The notes under the pieces were generated by a model. That model made no database searches. It was not told the DNA's origin and saw only the letters and a program-made list of their open reading frames with translations. Shown here one piece after another: positions 1 through 15,000 of a stretch of 64,000 nt of DNA. Source of the stretch: CAYOUV01 sp964407265 (GTDB lineage: Bacteria; Chloroflexota; Anaerolineae; Anaerolineales; Villigracilaceae); contig CAYOUV010000005.1 of the NCBI GenBank assembly GCA_964407265.1, positions 1 through 64,000 of the forward strand, written 5' to 3'. Both the position numbers and the translations under genes were made by a program. Within the stretch, counting starts at the first letter, position 1; the number at the start of each line of letters is the position of its first letter.

Positions 1-3000
1 CGTTCCCACCCAGACCAATCAACTGATCGTCCCCAGGTCCGCCGGTAAGGTGGTTGTCGCCAGTATCGCCAGTCAGGGTGTCATTGTTCTGACCACCGAC
101 AATGTCGCGAATACCGACCACAGCTTTCATGCCAGTGGCGTCGAAGGCGGACAGGTCGATCGTGACCGGTGTCGTAAAGGCGGAATAATCCAGGACATTG
201 ATACCGCCGCCGCCATCCAGGTTACCGTTAACGAAGGAGGTGCCATCCATGATCTGGAAAGTGTCATGGCCAACCCCGCCAAACATCCAGCGTTCATCGG
301 TGATCGTACCGCTGATCGTGAAGAGCCCGTCAGCGGTCCCATCGTAGATCAGTTCAAAAGCGCTGAAATCCAGGGTATGTCCGAGGGCCTGGTACTGGCT
401 GCTCGCCTGCTGGATCGTCCAGGTGCTGGGAACATCAAAACCGTAGAGTTCATCACCGATCACGCCGATGGCGGAGGTGCCGATGATTTGATCGATATTG
501 GTGAAGGAACCGCTCAGGGATGAATCGGTCCCGGACATGCCATCGACAGCACCCAGCCCGGTCAGACTGACCTGGCGCGCGGTGCTGTAGGCTGAAAAGT
601 CGAGGGTATCATATCCCGCCTGGCCATCTATCGAGCCAGTAAAGACGGTAGTGCCCGAGAAGACAAAGCTATCCGCCAGCGCACCGCCTAGCAGCAATTC
701 AATAGCCGAGAAGGCTAAGGCATGGCCGCTGGAGAGATATTGGTAGCTGCCATCGATTTCCCAGGTGGCAGCCAGGTCCGCGCCGGTCAGGGTGTCGCTA
801 CCATTGCCACCAACTAAGACGTCAATGTTGGTAAAGGTTGAGGAACCGGTATCGATCTGCCCGGCAAAGCCGTTGTTAGCATCCGGGCCAGTCAGCGTGA
901 TACTGCGATTATTGGAATTTCCAGCTAAGCTGAGGGTATTGTTGTCCCCTTCGCCGTCGATCGCACCAGTCAGGCTGGCATTGCTGGCGAAGTTGAATTG
1001 ATCGTCACCGGCACCACCGTTGAGATCGAAGATGGCCGCACCACTGATCTCAAATGTATCAGCCTGGGCATTTCCGTTCAGGGTTTCGAAAGCGCTGAAA
1101 GTGAGGCTGTTTGCGCCAGATTGATAAAGGCCGGGATTTGCGCCATCCAGGGTCCAGGTCGAGACCAGATTGGCGCCGGTCAGCGTGTCACTGCCCATCC
1201 CGCCCGTGATGGAATTGATATAGGTAAAGTTGTTGAGCTTCGATCCTGTGCCGCTGAACCCGTCCGTGCCGCTCAACGCCGAGAGTGAGATATTTACCAG
1301 GGAGGCGGTAACGTTACTGTAATCGATTGTATCGCTGCCCGCGCCGCCGTCGATCGTGCCACTCAGACTGCCAGAGTCAAAGAAAACGAAATAATCGACG
1401 CCTGTTCCGCCGGTCAGGTTCTGGATCGATGTGAAGAAATAAAGATTGTCTACGTTGACTTCATCTGGTCCGGTGATATTGAAGGTGGCTCCACTGTTGG
1501 GCCCGATCAGGGATGAGGCTGTATTACCTGTGATATTTTCAAACCCACTGAAGTTGCCGCCCAAGCCGCTAAGGGTACCCAATTCCAGGTTGATCGTCAG
1601 CGGGCCAACAAAGGTACTGAAGTTCAGCGTATCGCTAGGCGAGCTGCCGCCGGTCAGGTTCTCGACTGAGGTGAAGAAGAACACCCCGTCAACGTTGCCT
1701 GCGTTGGGCGCAGTGAAATTAAAGGTCGCGCCGCTATCCGGACCCACCAAAGTGTCAGCGTGAGTGCTACCCGTGTAGTTTTCAATATGGGTAAACGTGC
1801 CGCTCAGTCCATCGGCTACGCCACTCAGAACAGTCGGGGTGGCATCTTCAAGTGTAACGGTTACACCGCTGCCATAATTTTGGTAATCGAGGTAATCGAG
1901 ACCGTCCACGCCATCGATATTTCCCGCGAAGACATAAGCATTCCAGAATTGGAAGGTATCCGCCTGGTTCCCGCCGACCAGGTTTTCAAATCCGGTGAAG
2001 GACATGCTCTGGCTGGAGGCCTGGTCGATGTAGCGGTCGCTGCCGTCAAGTTCCCAGGTCGCTGCAGAGTCGGCACCCATCAGGGTGTTGCTTCCGCTGC
2101 CGCCCAGAACGGCATCCAGGTTGCTAAATCCGCCAGCCGGCATAACACTGGTCGTGCCATCAAAGCCATCGATCGCGCCGATGCCAGTCAATTGGATATC
2201 GACCGTGGTCGAATACTGACTCAAGTCGAGTGTATCCGTCCCGGCCAATCCGTCGATGGTTACAACGCCATCGACCGTGCCTGGCAGGCTCGTGCCATCG
2301 GTGAAGACGAATTGATCGGGGGTCGGGCCGCCAACAAAGTTTTCGATCTGGGTGTCCGCTGCGACGCTGCCCGCAGCAACATCCACCACAGCGACAGATG
2401 AGCCGTCGAAAGTGAAGGTCAACGAACCGCTACCGATGACTGTCACGTTCGAGAAGTCAAGCGTATCGTTCCCGCCGTTGTCAAGGATCGTATCCTGCCC
2501 CCAACTGTCATTGAAGGAGTAAGTGTCGTTTCCGAGTCCGCCCGACAGGATGTTATCGGCGCTGCTGCTGGTCAAATGATCGTTTCCGCTACCAGTCAGC
2601 AGGTTTTCAATATTGAGGAAGGTATTCGTACCCAGACCTGTAATCTGCGGGAGTACCTCTCCCAGGTCGATCGTCAAGGACGCCGTCGCGTTGCTCTCAT
2701 CGAGTGTATCGACCCCACCCTGTCCGTCGACGTAATCATCGCCTGATCCGCTGCGGAAGATATTGGCGTTCGAGTCGCCCAATAGGATATCGTCGCCGCT
2801 ACCAGCGAACACATCGAGAATATTGGCGAGGCCATCTGCCAACCCGCCGTTCAGGCCGGTCGCGGAATGAGCCAGCAGGGAAATTAAATTGATCGTTTCG
2901 TCCGTCCCGCTTAGATTGGCTTGAACTGGGCTGGCGCTGCTGTAGGCCTGGTAATCCAGGCGATTCCTGCCGCCGCCGCCGTCGATGTAGGTGCCTGCAC

Positions 3001-6000
3001 CGCCTCCTGCCAGGGTAATCCCATCTTCGCTGAAAATAAATTGATCGTCACCAGCACCGCTCAACAAGCGCTCAATGGTGTTGCCGGTTTCAGACAGGCT
3101 GTTTCCGTCGCCAGTCACGCTCAGGCCTGCGCTGGCAATCATGAAGGTCAGTGCAAAGGAAATGTTCGAGAAATCGACGGTATCCAGCCCACCCAGGTCA
3201 CTGAGCAGATCACTACCCCAGCCGTCAAAGAAGCGAAGGATATCATTCCCCAGACCGCCAAGCAACGTATCGTTGCCTTCGGCGCCGATGATCAAGTCCG
3301 GGCCATCAAGGCCGTCCAGGTAATTGTCCCAAACATCACCGATCAGGCTATCGGCGTAGTTTGAGCCAATCACCCGTTCAATCCCGCTGATGCCGCCGGC
3401 CAGCGCATTGAATATAGCGGTCGCAATTCCGGAGGCGAGGTTGACGTTGACACCACTACCATAATTGCTGTAATCCAGCGTGTCCTGCCCGGCCTGTCCG
3501 TCCAGCTTGGCCGGTACCAGGACGCTACCAAATAACCTGAAGACGTCATCGCCGGCGCCGGCGCGGTATGCCAGGACCTGCGTGTTGATCTGCAAGAAGT
3601 TGAATTCATCGACCAGGCCGCCGCCATTCACATATTCAAAACCGTTGAAGCTCAAGGTGTTGCCGTTGGCAGCGTAACCGATGTTGTTATTGAGCGCATC
3701 ATCGATCGTGAAGACCGCTGCGGCATCCATACCGGTGATCGTATCATCCAGAGCCGCACTACCGAGGATGATATCGATATTATCGAAGGTACCGAGGGCG
3801 GCTTCAGTTCCAGCAAAGCCGGCATCCGCAATGACGCCCGTCAGGCTGCCAAGTCCGGTCAGCAGGGCATTACGTGTGCTGGTGTAGGCCTGGAAGTCGA
3901 GTGTGTTCGAACCATCCTGACCATCCACGATACCCGCAATCGTGGCTGTGTCGGCAAATTCGAAGGTGTCATTCCCGTTCCCACCGACGAGGTTTTCGAC
4001 GTCATTGTCCGGGGCGGAGGCTGACGTGTATGTAACGCTATCCGGGATGGAAGTCACCGTAATTCCGCTGGTGGTTACAGCAAAGGTGAGATTCGCCGAA
4101 GCCGGGGCAATATTGATCAAGTCTTGAACGACGTTATCGTAGACGTAGAACGTACCGTAAACGAATCCGCCGAACGAAATGGTGTCATTGCCCTGACCCG
4201 CCAGTTCGTGGACCGTATCCGTGCCCCAATTGTCGCCAAACAGATAGGTATCGTCACCGAGCTTACCGGTCAGCGTGTCATTCCCGCCATTACCGGCCAG
4301 GAGGTTATTGCCGGCGTCACCCGTCAGTACATCATTGGCGGAACCGCCGAAGATATTCTCCAGGTTCACCAGGCGATCCACATCGCCGCTGCCGATATTG
4401 GTCGCCTCACCAGTGGAGAGGTCGATCGCCAGTATGGTAGTGTAGGCGCTGTAATCCAAGGTATCGTTCCCACCCTGTCCGTCAATCGTGGATTGGATCG
4501 CCGGGTCAGGAGGCTGAGGCAGGTCGGCAAGCGTGGCGCCGTCAGTAAAGCGGAAGATATCATCGCCGGCGCCACCGCGGACAACGTAATACTGTTCAGC
4601 AGAGAAAGCCATCACGTCTGCAGCAGAACCACCATACAACCGCTCCATATTGATGAAGTGCAGCGTATAAGGGATCGTCGGAGCAAAGGTCGGGGGATTG
4701 CGCCAGTCAGGATAATCCGAGTTTGGAATAACGTATTGGTTATCCAGACCGTCCACAATCCACTGGCTGTCGATATCGCGGCCTTGCAGCGCATCATACT
4801 TACTGCGACCACCCCAGGCTTGTTCCACCGCATACCATACGAAGCTCAATTTACTGCCAATCGGCAGGAAGTTCGTATCCAGATCCTCGACTGTAGCCAG
4901 CAGGTCCAGGCCGCCAGCGCCGCCCATTTTGATCAACAAGCGGTCATCGACTACGCGGTAATCGATCGTGTCAAAGCCGCCGCCCGCATCCAGATAATCC
5001 AGACCCCAGTTCTTGAGGAAGATAAAGGTCTCGTTGGCATTACTGCCATAAATCGTGTCAGTTCCAAAATCGTTTTTATCATCCGGGTAAATGACCGGTT
5101 CGATATTTACGGGCGTAGCACCGCGCGCATCCAGCGTATCGTCGCCAGCATGCAGGTAGATGGTCATGAATTCCATGCCGTGCGTGCCGTCTGCGTTGCC
5201 GTCCGCAGGGGCTACATCTTCGTCGTAGTTGAAGATCGCCAATTGATCTGCCGGGGCAACCGTGGTCGGATCGATTGGTGATCCGGCAGGAGCCGGCAAG
5301 AGACTCGAGCTCAGTAAATAGAAAGCCGTCGAGGTCATACGGATGTAATCGTTGCCGCTTGTGCCATGCACGAACAGTCGGTCAGTATTCCAGATATCAC
5401 CCGTGTCTTTGATCGATAGGGGACCGTCAAAGGCCGGATTCAGATAAACGATATAGGTATCAGAACCGTTCAAACCATCAATGTACAGGCTTTGTGAACC
5501 AGTGGCTGAGATGGAAAGCGTGCCGCTGCCACGACTGCCCAGGATCTGCTCGAATTCCAGTGAATTGGAGGTGCTGTTGACGCTGTAGCCCCAACCGATC
5601 AGGTGCATGCCAGTGCTATCGACTGAACCATTCAAATAACCGATCGCAGCTGAAAAATCGAGGATGTCGTTCGTTCCAGCCGCGGCGCCGGCAGCTTCAG
5701 TGACCGTATCATCGCCGCCGAAGGTGGTGAAAACGTAAGTATCGTTTGCATCTCCACCGGACAGCGCATCGTTCCCTGCACCGCCGATGAGGATGTCGTC
5801 CCCACCATTGCCGAAGAGGCTGTCATTACCGCTGCTGCCATACATCGTATCGGGGCCAGCGCCTCCATTGAGGGTGTCATTCCCCGAACCGCCATACATG
5901 GTAATACCGTTACTCGGATTGCCGCCGGCTGTCAGCGTATCGTTACCATCGTCGCCATACAGAACCGAGCTGGCATTCGCCCCTGACACTAATGTATCAT

Positions 6001-9000
6001 CGCCCACACCGCCGTGCAATTCAGTCGGAACCAACACGCTCGGATCAATCGTAATGATGTCATTGCCCTGGCCGCCAAAACCAATTACCTTGACAATATG
6101 CCAGTAAGCGACTGCTCGCTGATCGACATACCAGGTGGAGGTGCCGGTAAGGCGTGCTTTGATCCGTAATTTTTGTGAAGTGGTACTGGAACAATCATTT
6201 TCACACCAAACGTAGAACTCTTCACTGGCATCTACTGTGTTGCCATTGGAATCGAGCGCATCGCCTATTTGGTTATTGGAGGCTTGGCGATTGCCCGCGT
6301 AGGGCCCCATATTGAGATACAGAATATAGCCACCCAGCGTTGGTTCCGTGGTTCCCAGGCGTGGAGGCAAGGCTATATCAAAGGTTTGATCGTAGACAGT
6401 GATGGTGAGCCTGAAATAAACTACCTGAATATCGAGGGTGGTAACAAGCAGCGGGATGTGGAGCGTAACTTTTACTTCGAAGAAGATATCAATCGTAACG
6501 CGCACGTCGAAGATCCAGCCGTCGTTGGCTTCGAAGACTTCAGCCATCTCTTTCCAGCGGACCTTACCATCCCCATCCACATCGTGCAGGTAGAAATATC
6601 CGGTACCGGTGATACCACCACCAGCATAAATATCGATAATGCCCAGATCCAGGCCAGCCCCAAATTCGATCGTTACGGAAAGCGTGAACTGCGCCTTGCG
6701 CTCGCCGGTATCGGGATCCTTGACCAGCACGTAGAAGCCATCCGCCAGGTCTTCCGGAAGTTTGGTGATCAAGTAGGTGCGAATACCGCGCGTATCGTAG
6801 CCGAAATCAATATCGATTTTGGCCGTAAAAGTCCCGGCAACTCTGACATAGACGGGCGGGGGTACGTAGACGATCCACTTCTTCTCGATGGTGACACTGA
6901 CATAAAATGTTGGCATGTCAACTGTGACCAGATCGACGTCTTTGCCACCCAACAGGTCCAGAATCGAGCTGGGATTGGTGATGATCGGGAAGTCAAGGGT
7001 GAATTCACCCTCCATACCACTATCCGTCGTGTAAGAACCGGAAGAATTACCCGCCGCAGGTTTCTTGCAAGCGCCGGTCGCCGGATCAACCCCGCCTGAA
7101 TCGGCTGCACAATGCTGCAAAGACTTAATACTTTTACTCTCGTCAGGGCCCAGAACCGCCGGGCCACCGCCCTCAAGCTTAATATTGTCTCCCAGGTTTG
7201 GAGTCACTGCCTCCTTGGCAGCATCAATGATATCGCCCAGCGTCACCCCGGTATACTCAGCGAAATGCACAGCACCAATCGGGATGTAAAGATCATCAAT
7301 GTTCGGGTCATTCAGGATCGGCTGCATGACTACGGTCAAGCCGTACATGTAAGCAATGGCGTCAATGAAAGGACGCATATTCTTGAGCCCGGTAAACAGG
7401 ACTTCCAATTCGTCGAGGATGGTCCAGGTTGTGCCGGTCAGGAAGGACATGACCGGATCGACCATGAACAGGAAGCCGGTTTCGGGATTGATCAACCAAT
7501 CCAGAGGATGGAAGACATCGTAGTAAGCCTGCAAAATCGGCTTAACAAATTTGGTCAGGAAAGTACCCACAAAGACCTTGACATTGGCATACTCAACCGT
7601 GGGTGCGTAAGTAAAGAGCGGGTTGAGGCCGTTATCAGCCGTACCGGTGCGCATCAGGAAGGGATCAAGAACCAGCCCGGGGGTCGCTGGGCTGCCGTCA
7701 CCAAATTCCCAAATCAGGTTGAAATCAAGACCCAGGCCGGGGAATTGAACCGAGTCGCCGAAGGAGGTGCGCATGAGCAAGTGCAGGTAGACATGACCGG
7801 TCAAGGTTGCAGAGATCACCTGGGCCGGTTCCGTGCCCGGGTCAGCGATTTCGCCAAAAGCCAGGCGGCCGTTGGCATCCGGATCCTTCAAGTCGACGAT
7901 TAAGTTGTATTGCAAATCGGAATTTTGATAAGTAAATGGGGCATCGCAGGGAGCATGAGCTACGGCGGCGCCGTTCCCGGTCGGGTTGGCGGGGTCGGTG
8001 GTTGAGTCGAAGCAGGTTCCGTCTTTCGCATTGAAAGGCAGGAAGATAACTTTGCCAGAAATATTTGAGGATGGATCAGTTTCTTGAATGAGCGTGCCGT
8101 GCAGTGCCAACTGAATTTCGCTGTTTTCATTCCCCGTCACATTGGTGTCAACATAAAAACCATTTGCGATGTCAACACCGAAACCAAAGTACCAGTCCCA
8201 ATCGTAAGTCAGATTAACAATTGCATTACTGAATGTCAAGCCTAAATTAGGCAGTCCCGTCGTGAGTGAATTCGTCTGAATCGTGATCGAATCATGCAGA
8301 TGCATGTTGAACTGACAATAAGTTGCATCACCTTCGCATTCAGGAGGACCGGTGGCGTCGCTGGTGACTGTGATATCCCCGCTATTGATAATGTAATCGC
8401 TGTTCGAATCCTGGAGTTTGCTACCCATAACTGTAACGAAAGCATTTTGGATCAAGACCAGCGCCGCAGCCATGTCGATATTTCCGGCATTGCGGATTGG
8501 TTCAGCCAGGTAATCCAGGATATCCAGGCGTAATTGATTTACCCACTGGACGCTCGCTAGCGTTTCAAGTGAATTGCCAATGCCGGGCAGGTTGATGCTG
8601 AAAATTTGAATATTGATCGCGTTTTGAATAACCTGGAAAGCCAGATCCAGGCCATCCAACAGATTCTCGGGGTTAAGCAGCTGGTTGAGCAGCGATGGTG
8701 CATTGATCAGCAGCCCGCCGTTCAAACCCAGGTTGGGCAATGAGCTAATCAAGACCGAAGCCGTACTCCCGTTCAGGAATGTGCCAAGATTGTTTATATC
8801 AATGGTCAGATTCGGGAAGTTTGGATCGGCAACCGTGTCGCGGCTCGGGTAGAACAGGGGTAGATCGACGCTCGCTGTGCCAAAGGTGGTTTCATGCGTT
8901 GCGGAAAGCAAGGCAGCCTGATCGGTGAAGTAATGGCGGCTACCACCGCTGATGGCGAAGTTGAACTGAGCCGGACTGGTGTGGGCAGGGTTGCCATCCG

Positions 9001-12000
9001 CATTCAAGGCAGCTGATCCACCCACAACATACAAATCCAGTGAACCGATCTTGGCGCGAAAATCCATGTTCTGGGCAGTTGCATTGACCGTATAGCTCAG
9101 GGTACTCGTATCCGAGATATAGGCCATTTGACCGGCCAACTGGGTCGTATCCAGGCCCATGCTCAGATTCAGGCTGGCGCCGCTGGTCACTGCTAGATTC
9201 CCGCCTGCATCGGCTGCAAACATCTTATGCACACCGAACAGATTCGGATCACTTGAGCCAAGGGTGTCAAAATCAATGCTCAGAGGTGTATTGGTTGTCT
9301 GTGAGATCGCATTCACAAAAGCGATGGTCAATCCCGAACTGCCAAAAGCCAATGTCGCTACTGAGCCCAAGGTGGAATTCAAAAGCGACTGGAAAGCCTG
9401 AATGGTCGCTGCGTTACTGGCGCGCATAATATTGACCAGGGTCTCGAAATGATCGGCATAGCCCACCAACTTATCTACACTCAAACCAACCAAAGGCAGG
9501 CGAAGATTGAGGTTGAAGTTGGCAGTATCCGCTTCAACCGCCTGCAAATATGAAGTGACGTCGTCAAATAACGCGATCACATCCGTAAAGGAAACCTTTT
9601 GCCAGGCCGGAGCGGCGGTCCAGGCAGCCGGAACGGGGATGGTCAGGGTACCTGCGGCGGAATTATCGACCGGTTTGGTATACCAGTCCGTGAAGGTCAG
9701 GGTAACAGTCTGTGCACTGATCCCAAAGGCACTGTCACCAACCAGCGGCACAACCGGGAAATTCGCGGAAGCGGTTGCCGTATGCGTAATCGTCGTAACA
9801 CTGGCAACACACTGGGTATCCGCCAGATTATAAGGGTCACACAAATTTTTACCGTTATCATTCAGAGTTGCGAGGCTAACTTTGCTTGCCCCACCCGGAT
9901 CCTTGAGTGCGGCAGCATAACTTAGAGATGCAGATAATGTCGCAGCGTTGATGCTCAACCCGGCATAACCAAGGCTCATGGTCGCATTGAAGGAGGAAAC
10001 GGTATCCAGAGCAACTGTGAGCGAACCGCTGACGCTGGAATTGTTCACGAAGGCATTGTCAGAATGCGTGCGCCCGAACAACCCTACCGACAACCCCAAT
10101 TTCGAAAGATTGGCATCCCCGGTTACGATCTTAATCACCTTGATCGTTGGATCCTTGCCAGCCAGGAAAATGCGGTCGCCATAACAATAGCGCGTGTAGA
10201 GCTTATTGCCAGTCCCATCGGGTAAGCCCGTGATCGGATCATTACGATAAACAGGGCCATATCCGCTGGGGCAGACACCGCTTCCAACCGGAGTGCGCAG
10301 GTCAAAAATGTTCTGCGCTTCAACCAGACTGCTCAGCCCGGCACTGGACAACCCCGCATTGACCGCCAGGACAAAGTCATCGATGGTTGCATTGGCGGGG
10401 ACATTGACCGTAACCAGATACGGGGTATTGTCAAAGGCTAATTCGAATGTGGCTGCGAAAGCCGAGGTCGGCGTAACCCCACCATATAAAGGAAGAGGCG
10501 TTGCCGTGGGCATCGAGGCGCTGGTCTTATCGTCGGAATAACCAAGCAGGTCCAGGTTGGTTCCGCTGGTTATCTTGAGGGAACGGATATTGGGATTGAC
10601 CGCCCGCAAAGCGATCATATTGGAACCGGACAATACAACTGCCTGAACATTGTATGTAGCAATCCCGGTCACTCCATCCACGGAGGCCAATCCGGAAATT
10701 GTGGTTAATACGTTATTGATGTCATCAACCAAGTCACTCAGGCTCGAATTCCCGGATGTAGCCGGAATTGAAATCGAATAATTATTTACACTGCCAGTAT
10801 CCACCCGCAAGTTGATCGTGACGGGGCTCGCCAAGTTGCCGGTTGTATCAGGCACATCCAGGCCGGACACGTCACAACGCGCTTGTTGATTGCAATAAAC
10901 ACTGGTCTTATATCTCGACAAGCCGATCTGTGCCAGGTTGAATCCGTTCGTGATAATCAAACCCTTGATGTCCGGATCCAGGGGCACGATCTCATACATG
11001 AAATCCGACCCGGGGATGGTGACAGCTTCAACATCTGTAATTCCGCTCCCAGAGAGGGCGGTGTTGATATCAGAAACCAGATCAGCAATAGTCGTATTGG
11101 TCGATGTATTTGCTACGGATACGGTAATGATCGAGGAATAGGAATAGGTTGGTGAGGGGTCATTACTCAGGGTCCAGCCGAGAACAAATTTTACATCGTC
11201 TGCCAAACGACCAATGATATCCGTATGAATAACATCTGAGGCATCAATATAATAAGGGAGGGCTGTCGAAACAATGGTCGGCGTGGTCGAAACTTCCGGC
11301 TTGATTATCGGCGCTTGATTGGCCGTCAAGTCAAGCCCGAAGTGGATAGTATACGTCAGGGTAGTATCGATTTTTACATTGATTGAGGTGGTCGCCGCCA
11401 GGCCGCTGAAAGGCGCGATCGAATAATTGAGATTCAGGGGTGCCGTCGGAAGAGGGATACCAGAAGATAATGTAAAGATAATATCGTAAGTTAGTTCATG
11501 TGAGCTTGAATTATAGGAGTAAGGTGCCGAACCAGTTAATCCAAGTGCAAGATTAATAGCTGTAGCAAAAGTGACCGCATCACTGAAATTGACCTTGTAG
11601 GATGTTTGCAAGGCATCCGTGAACAATTTGAATCCACTGGCGAAGTCCATGAAAGAACTTAATAATGCAGCCTGCGCAAATGGGATGGGCACCTGTAAGG
11701 TGGCCGAGTCCAGGTTGCCAAACCAGGATCCCAGACTGACCAGCAATGCATAAACCCGATTGGCTGTGATGTTCCCAAAATAGGCCAGGTCACTAAAACC
11801 GGTCATGGTCAGGGTTGGATCATAAGGGTCGAGGCTTAGAGTGTCTGTAAATGATACGCTCGGACTGGAGACGCTCAAACCGGGCACACTTCCTACCAAG
11901 GCCAGTGGGATATTTACATGCAGCCCTGCGCCGAGTTGTGTCAGCGTGAAGCCGCTCAGATTGGATGACACATTCGTAAGATTCACGAGCGCCAAATCCG

Positions 12001-15000
12001 AGGTTGGCACACCAACTCGTATTTGCTGTGCAAATGTAAATGAAGTAGTGGAGGTTGAGAAGGTAACAAACCCATAAAGTACTTTAGCACTGATGGAGGA
12101 AGCGCTTGCGGAAGCGCCGAACTGCCAGCCAGTTGGGTTCGTGGCGTCGGTAGTAATAAAACGAATCACCGCGACCGGGGTACCGCCAGTGGTCAGGTTA
12201 TCCACGATGGCATAAAAGTTCATGTCCATTGTGGCGGTCAGCGTAACATCCGTGCGCGCTTGTTTGGTATTATCGGACGAGTCCAGGAAACCAAAACCTT
12301 CCTGGATTAACGCGGGCATATCGTTCAGGTCAAGATGGGTATGGTAATCACCTGCAGGCAGGCCGGCTGGGTCGCGAACAAAGGACTGCTGGCGCGTGGC
12401 AGAATACTTCATGCCCGCGTGCAGTTGGTCATGGCAATATACGCCGCAGTCACCCAGTATTTCAAGATGGATATCTATCAATGAAATAGTAACTGTTAGG
12501 TGAGTCCCATCTGCCAGAAGGGTTTTTGTATCCCCGGTTATTGCGGCCAACGCATTTTCGAGTCCGTTGGTTGTGGAGTTTGAACCCAAAAATGAATTAA
12601 CCTGATTATACAAATATTCAGTAAGCGCCTGTTTGGGGTCGAAAATGCCACCAATCGTATCCCGAAGCAGTCCGCCTTCCTGACTTCCCAGCGTTCCGAT
12701 TCCCGGAATTCCGACTGCCAGCAAACCAAAGCTTGCCAAGCTGTTGGCCACAGTGGCATCTCCCGCAAAATTTGCGAGTGCTTGCAAGATGCCTGACAAC
12801 AAATTGCCATGCCCATTAAGGGAGAAGTAGCCGTTGACAGCCTTGATCCATTCAACATGCTCAAAGCCTAATGTATTTCCGTCGAAGGTAAAGGTTGTCG
12901 GTGTGGTTGAATTACCGGTTGCGTAGGTTATATCATTGTTATTCAAATCCAGATCGACTTTATCGGCCAACCTATAATCCGGATTTGTGTAAGTCCCACT
13001 CCAGAAATTTTCGACCACGTAGCTGCCAGAAACGTTGACCTGGTTCGAGCCCGAAAATTCAGAGATGGTGGTATTGCTATTGTTAATCACAAAATGGAGA
13101 CGTGTGGTGACCGCGCTGAAGTCCAGCGTATCGAGGCCTTCGCCGCTATTTTCCGTGACCGTATCCACTCCCCAGCCATTCGCAAAGACATAGGTATCAT
13201 CGCCGAGCCCGCCGATGAGGCTGTCATTTCCCGCGCCGCCTGTTATGATATCTGCACCAGCATTGCCGGTAATGACGTTGACGCCGCTGTTCCCGGTCAA
13301 GGTATCATCCCCAGCGCCGCCTGTCAAATTCTCAATACTGGTCACTGTACCAGAAACACCGGTTGCCGGTCCACCTGACAAATCGGCTGTCACCGGGTTG
13401 GACGCGCTCCAGCCAGAATAGTCCAGCAGATCGGTGCTGCCGTTACCCGTGATGTTGCTAACCCCGGTGCTTACGGCATTATTGAAAACAAAGATATCGC
13501 CAGCGGTGCCACCGACCAGGTTTTCCATGTTGGTGAATGTAAGCCTGAGCGTAGCGCCTTCTTTAAGTGTACCGGCATTGGCCCCGGTAATTATAAATGT
13601 AGTGGCAACGTTGGCGCTGTTTAGCGTATCGCTGCCGTTCCCGCCATTCAATGTCCCGGACAGACTTGCACCAGCTGACTGATTGAAAATATCATTAGTG
13701 GTACCGCCGGTGATATTTTCGATTGAAGTGAAACTGATTCCAAGCGCGTTTCCGCTGTTGGTTCCGGTTACATTAAATGTGGTAGGGCTATTGGGACCAG
13801 TGACCAGATCGGATGTCGAACTGCCACCAGTGATATTTTCAATCGAAGTGAAATTGATACCTAGGACATTCCCGCTGTTGGTCCCGGTCACATTAAATGT
13901 AGTGGGGCTATTGGGACCAGCGATAGTGTCGGATCCAGTCCCACCATTAATATTTTCAATCGAAGTGAAGCTGATGCCAAGTACATTCCCGCTGTTGGTC
14001 CCGGTTATATTATATGAAGAAGCACTATTGGGACCAATGAGCGTGTCAGTACCAGTCCCACCATTCAAATCAGTTGTTTCAATGCCGCTGAAGTTTACTG
14101 TTTCATTAATAAGGTTTATTGAGGAGCTGGTGATTTGAAAGCTATCATTACCAGTGGTACCGCTGACGGCCAAGATATCACCAACACCTCCACCTGTGTC
14201 GGTAACATTGACTGTCTTGTTGCCAGCATTGCCACTTAAGTTGACAGTGACGTCATCACTACCAGTTTTCCCATCTATAGTGACTGCTGCCGCACTTGTA
14301 CCAGCCAGGGTGACTTCGATTGTATCGTTGCTCGAGGTTCCATTGATGATCACAGTCGAGCCGTCCACCGTGACAATCCCGCTGGCCCCAAAAATAATAT
14401 TATTGAACGTGATCGGTCCGGATGAATTGGTGATATTAATCGGCGCATTCAGGGTCGTGGTCGTGCCTTGACTGTTCGAGCCAAAATTCCAACCACCGCT
14501 GAAAGTCAGGGCAGTGGATTGGCCGTTGAGGTTGATCGTCTCAGTGAAGGTTGCGCCTTCTTCTAAATAGATCGTGCCCGGTGAAGTCGCATCCCCAATG
14601 GCGTCTGCAATTGCAGTAGGTCCTGTATACTGGGTCGTTGTGCAACCCACACTACCTGGCGTAGTTACATTGGGACAAAATTGCGGATCAGGGAGAGTTG
14701 CATCTTCAACGGGTTGTTGATCATCAACCGGAGCACTTGCTGCAGGATCAATGGGCTGCCCGGCATCCATCAAAGAGCTGTCCGTGGGCTGGCCATCTAA
14801 AGCGGGCTCAAGCCCGGACGAGTCAGCGCCGTCCACTGCTTCTGTGGAAGCAGATAGATCGGCGCTGTTGGAATTATCAGTGGGAATTACATCAGTTGCT
14901 GTATCCGCGGGAGGCGAGGTGTCCGTACTCTGCAAAACATCCGTTGCGTTATCGGTCGTATTATCATCTTGTGTGAGATCAGTGGTTAGAGCGGCATCAG

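Noticed and set aside
4124..5281. A 385-codon plus-strand open frame and many shorter plus-strand frames over 50-15236
   Set aside because: They lie antisense to the giant repeat gene, have compositions expected from its reverse frame, lack ribosome sites and resemble no family. The minus frame without any stop explains the region.
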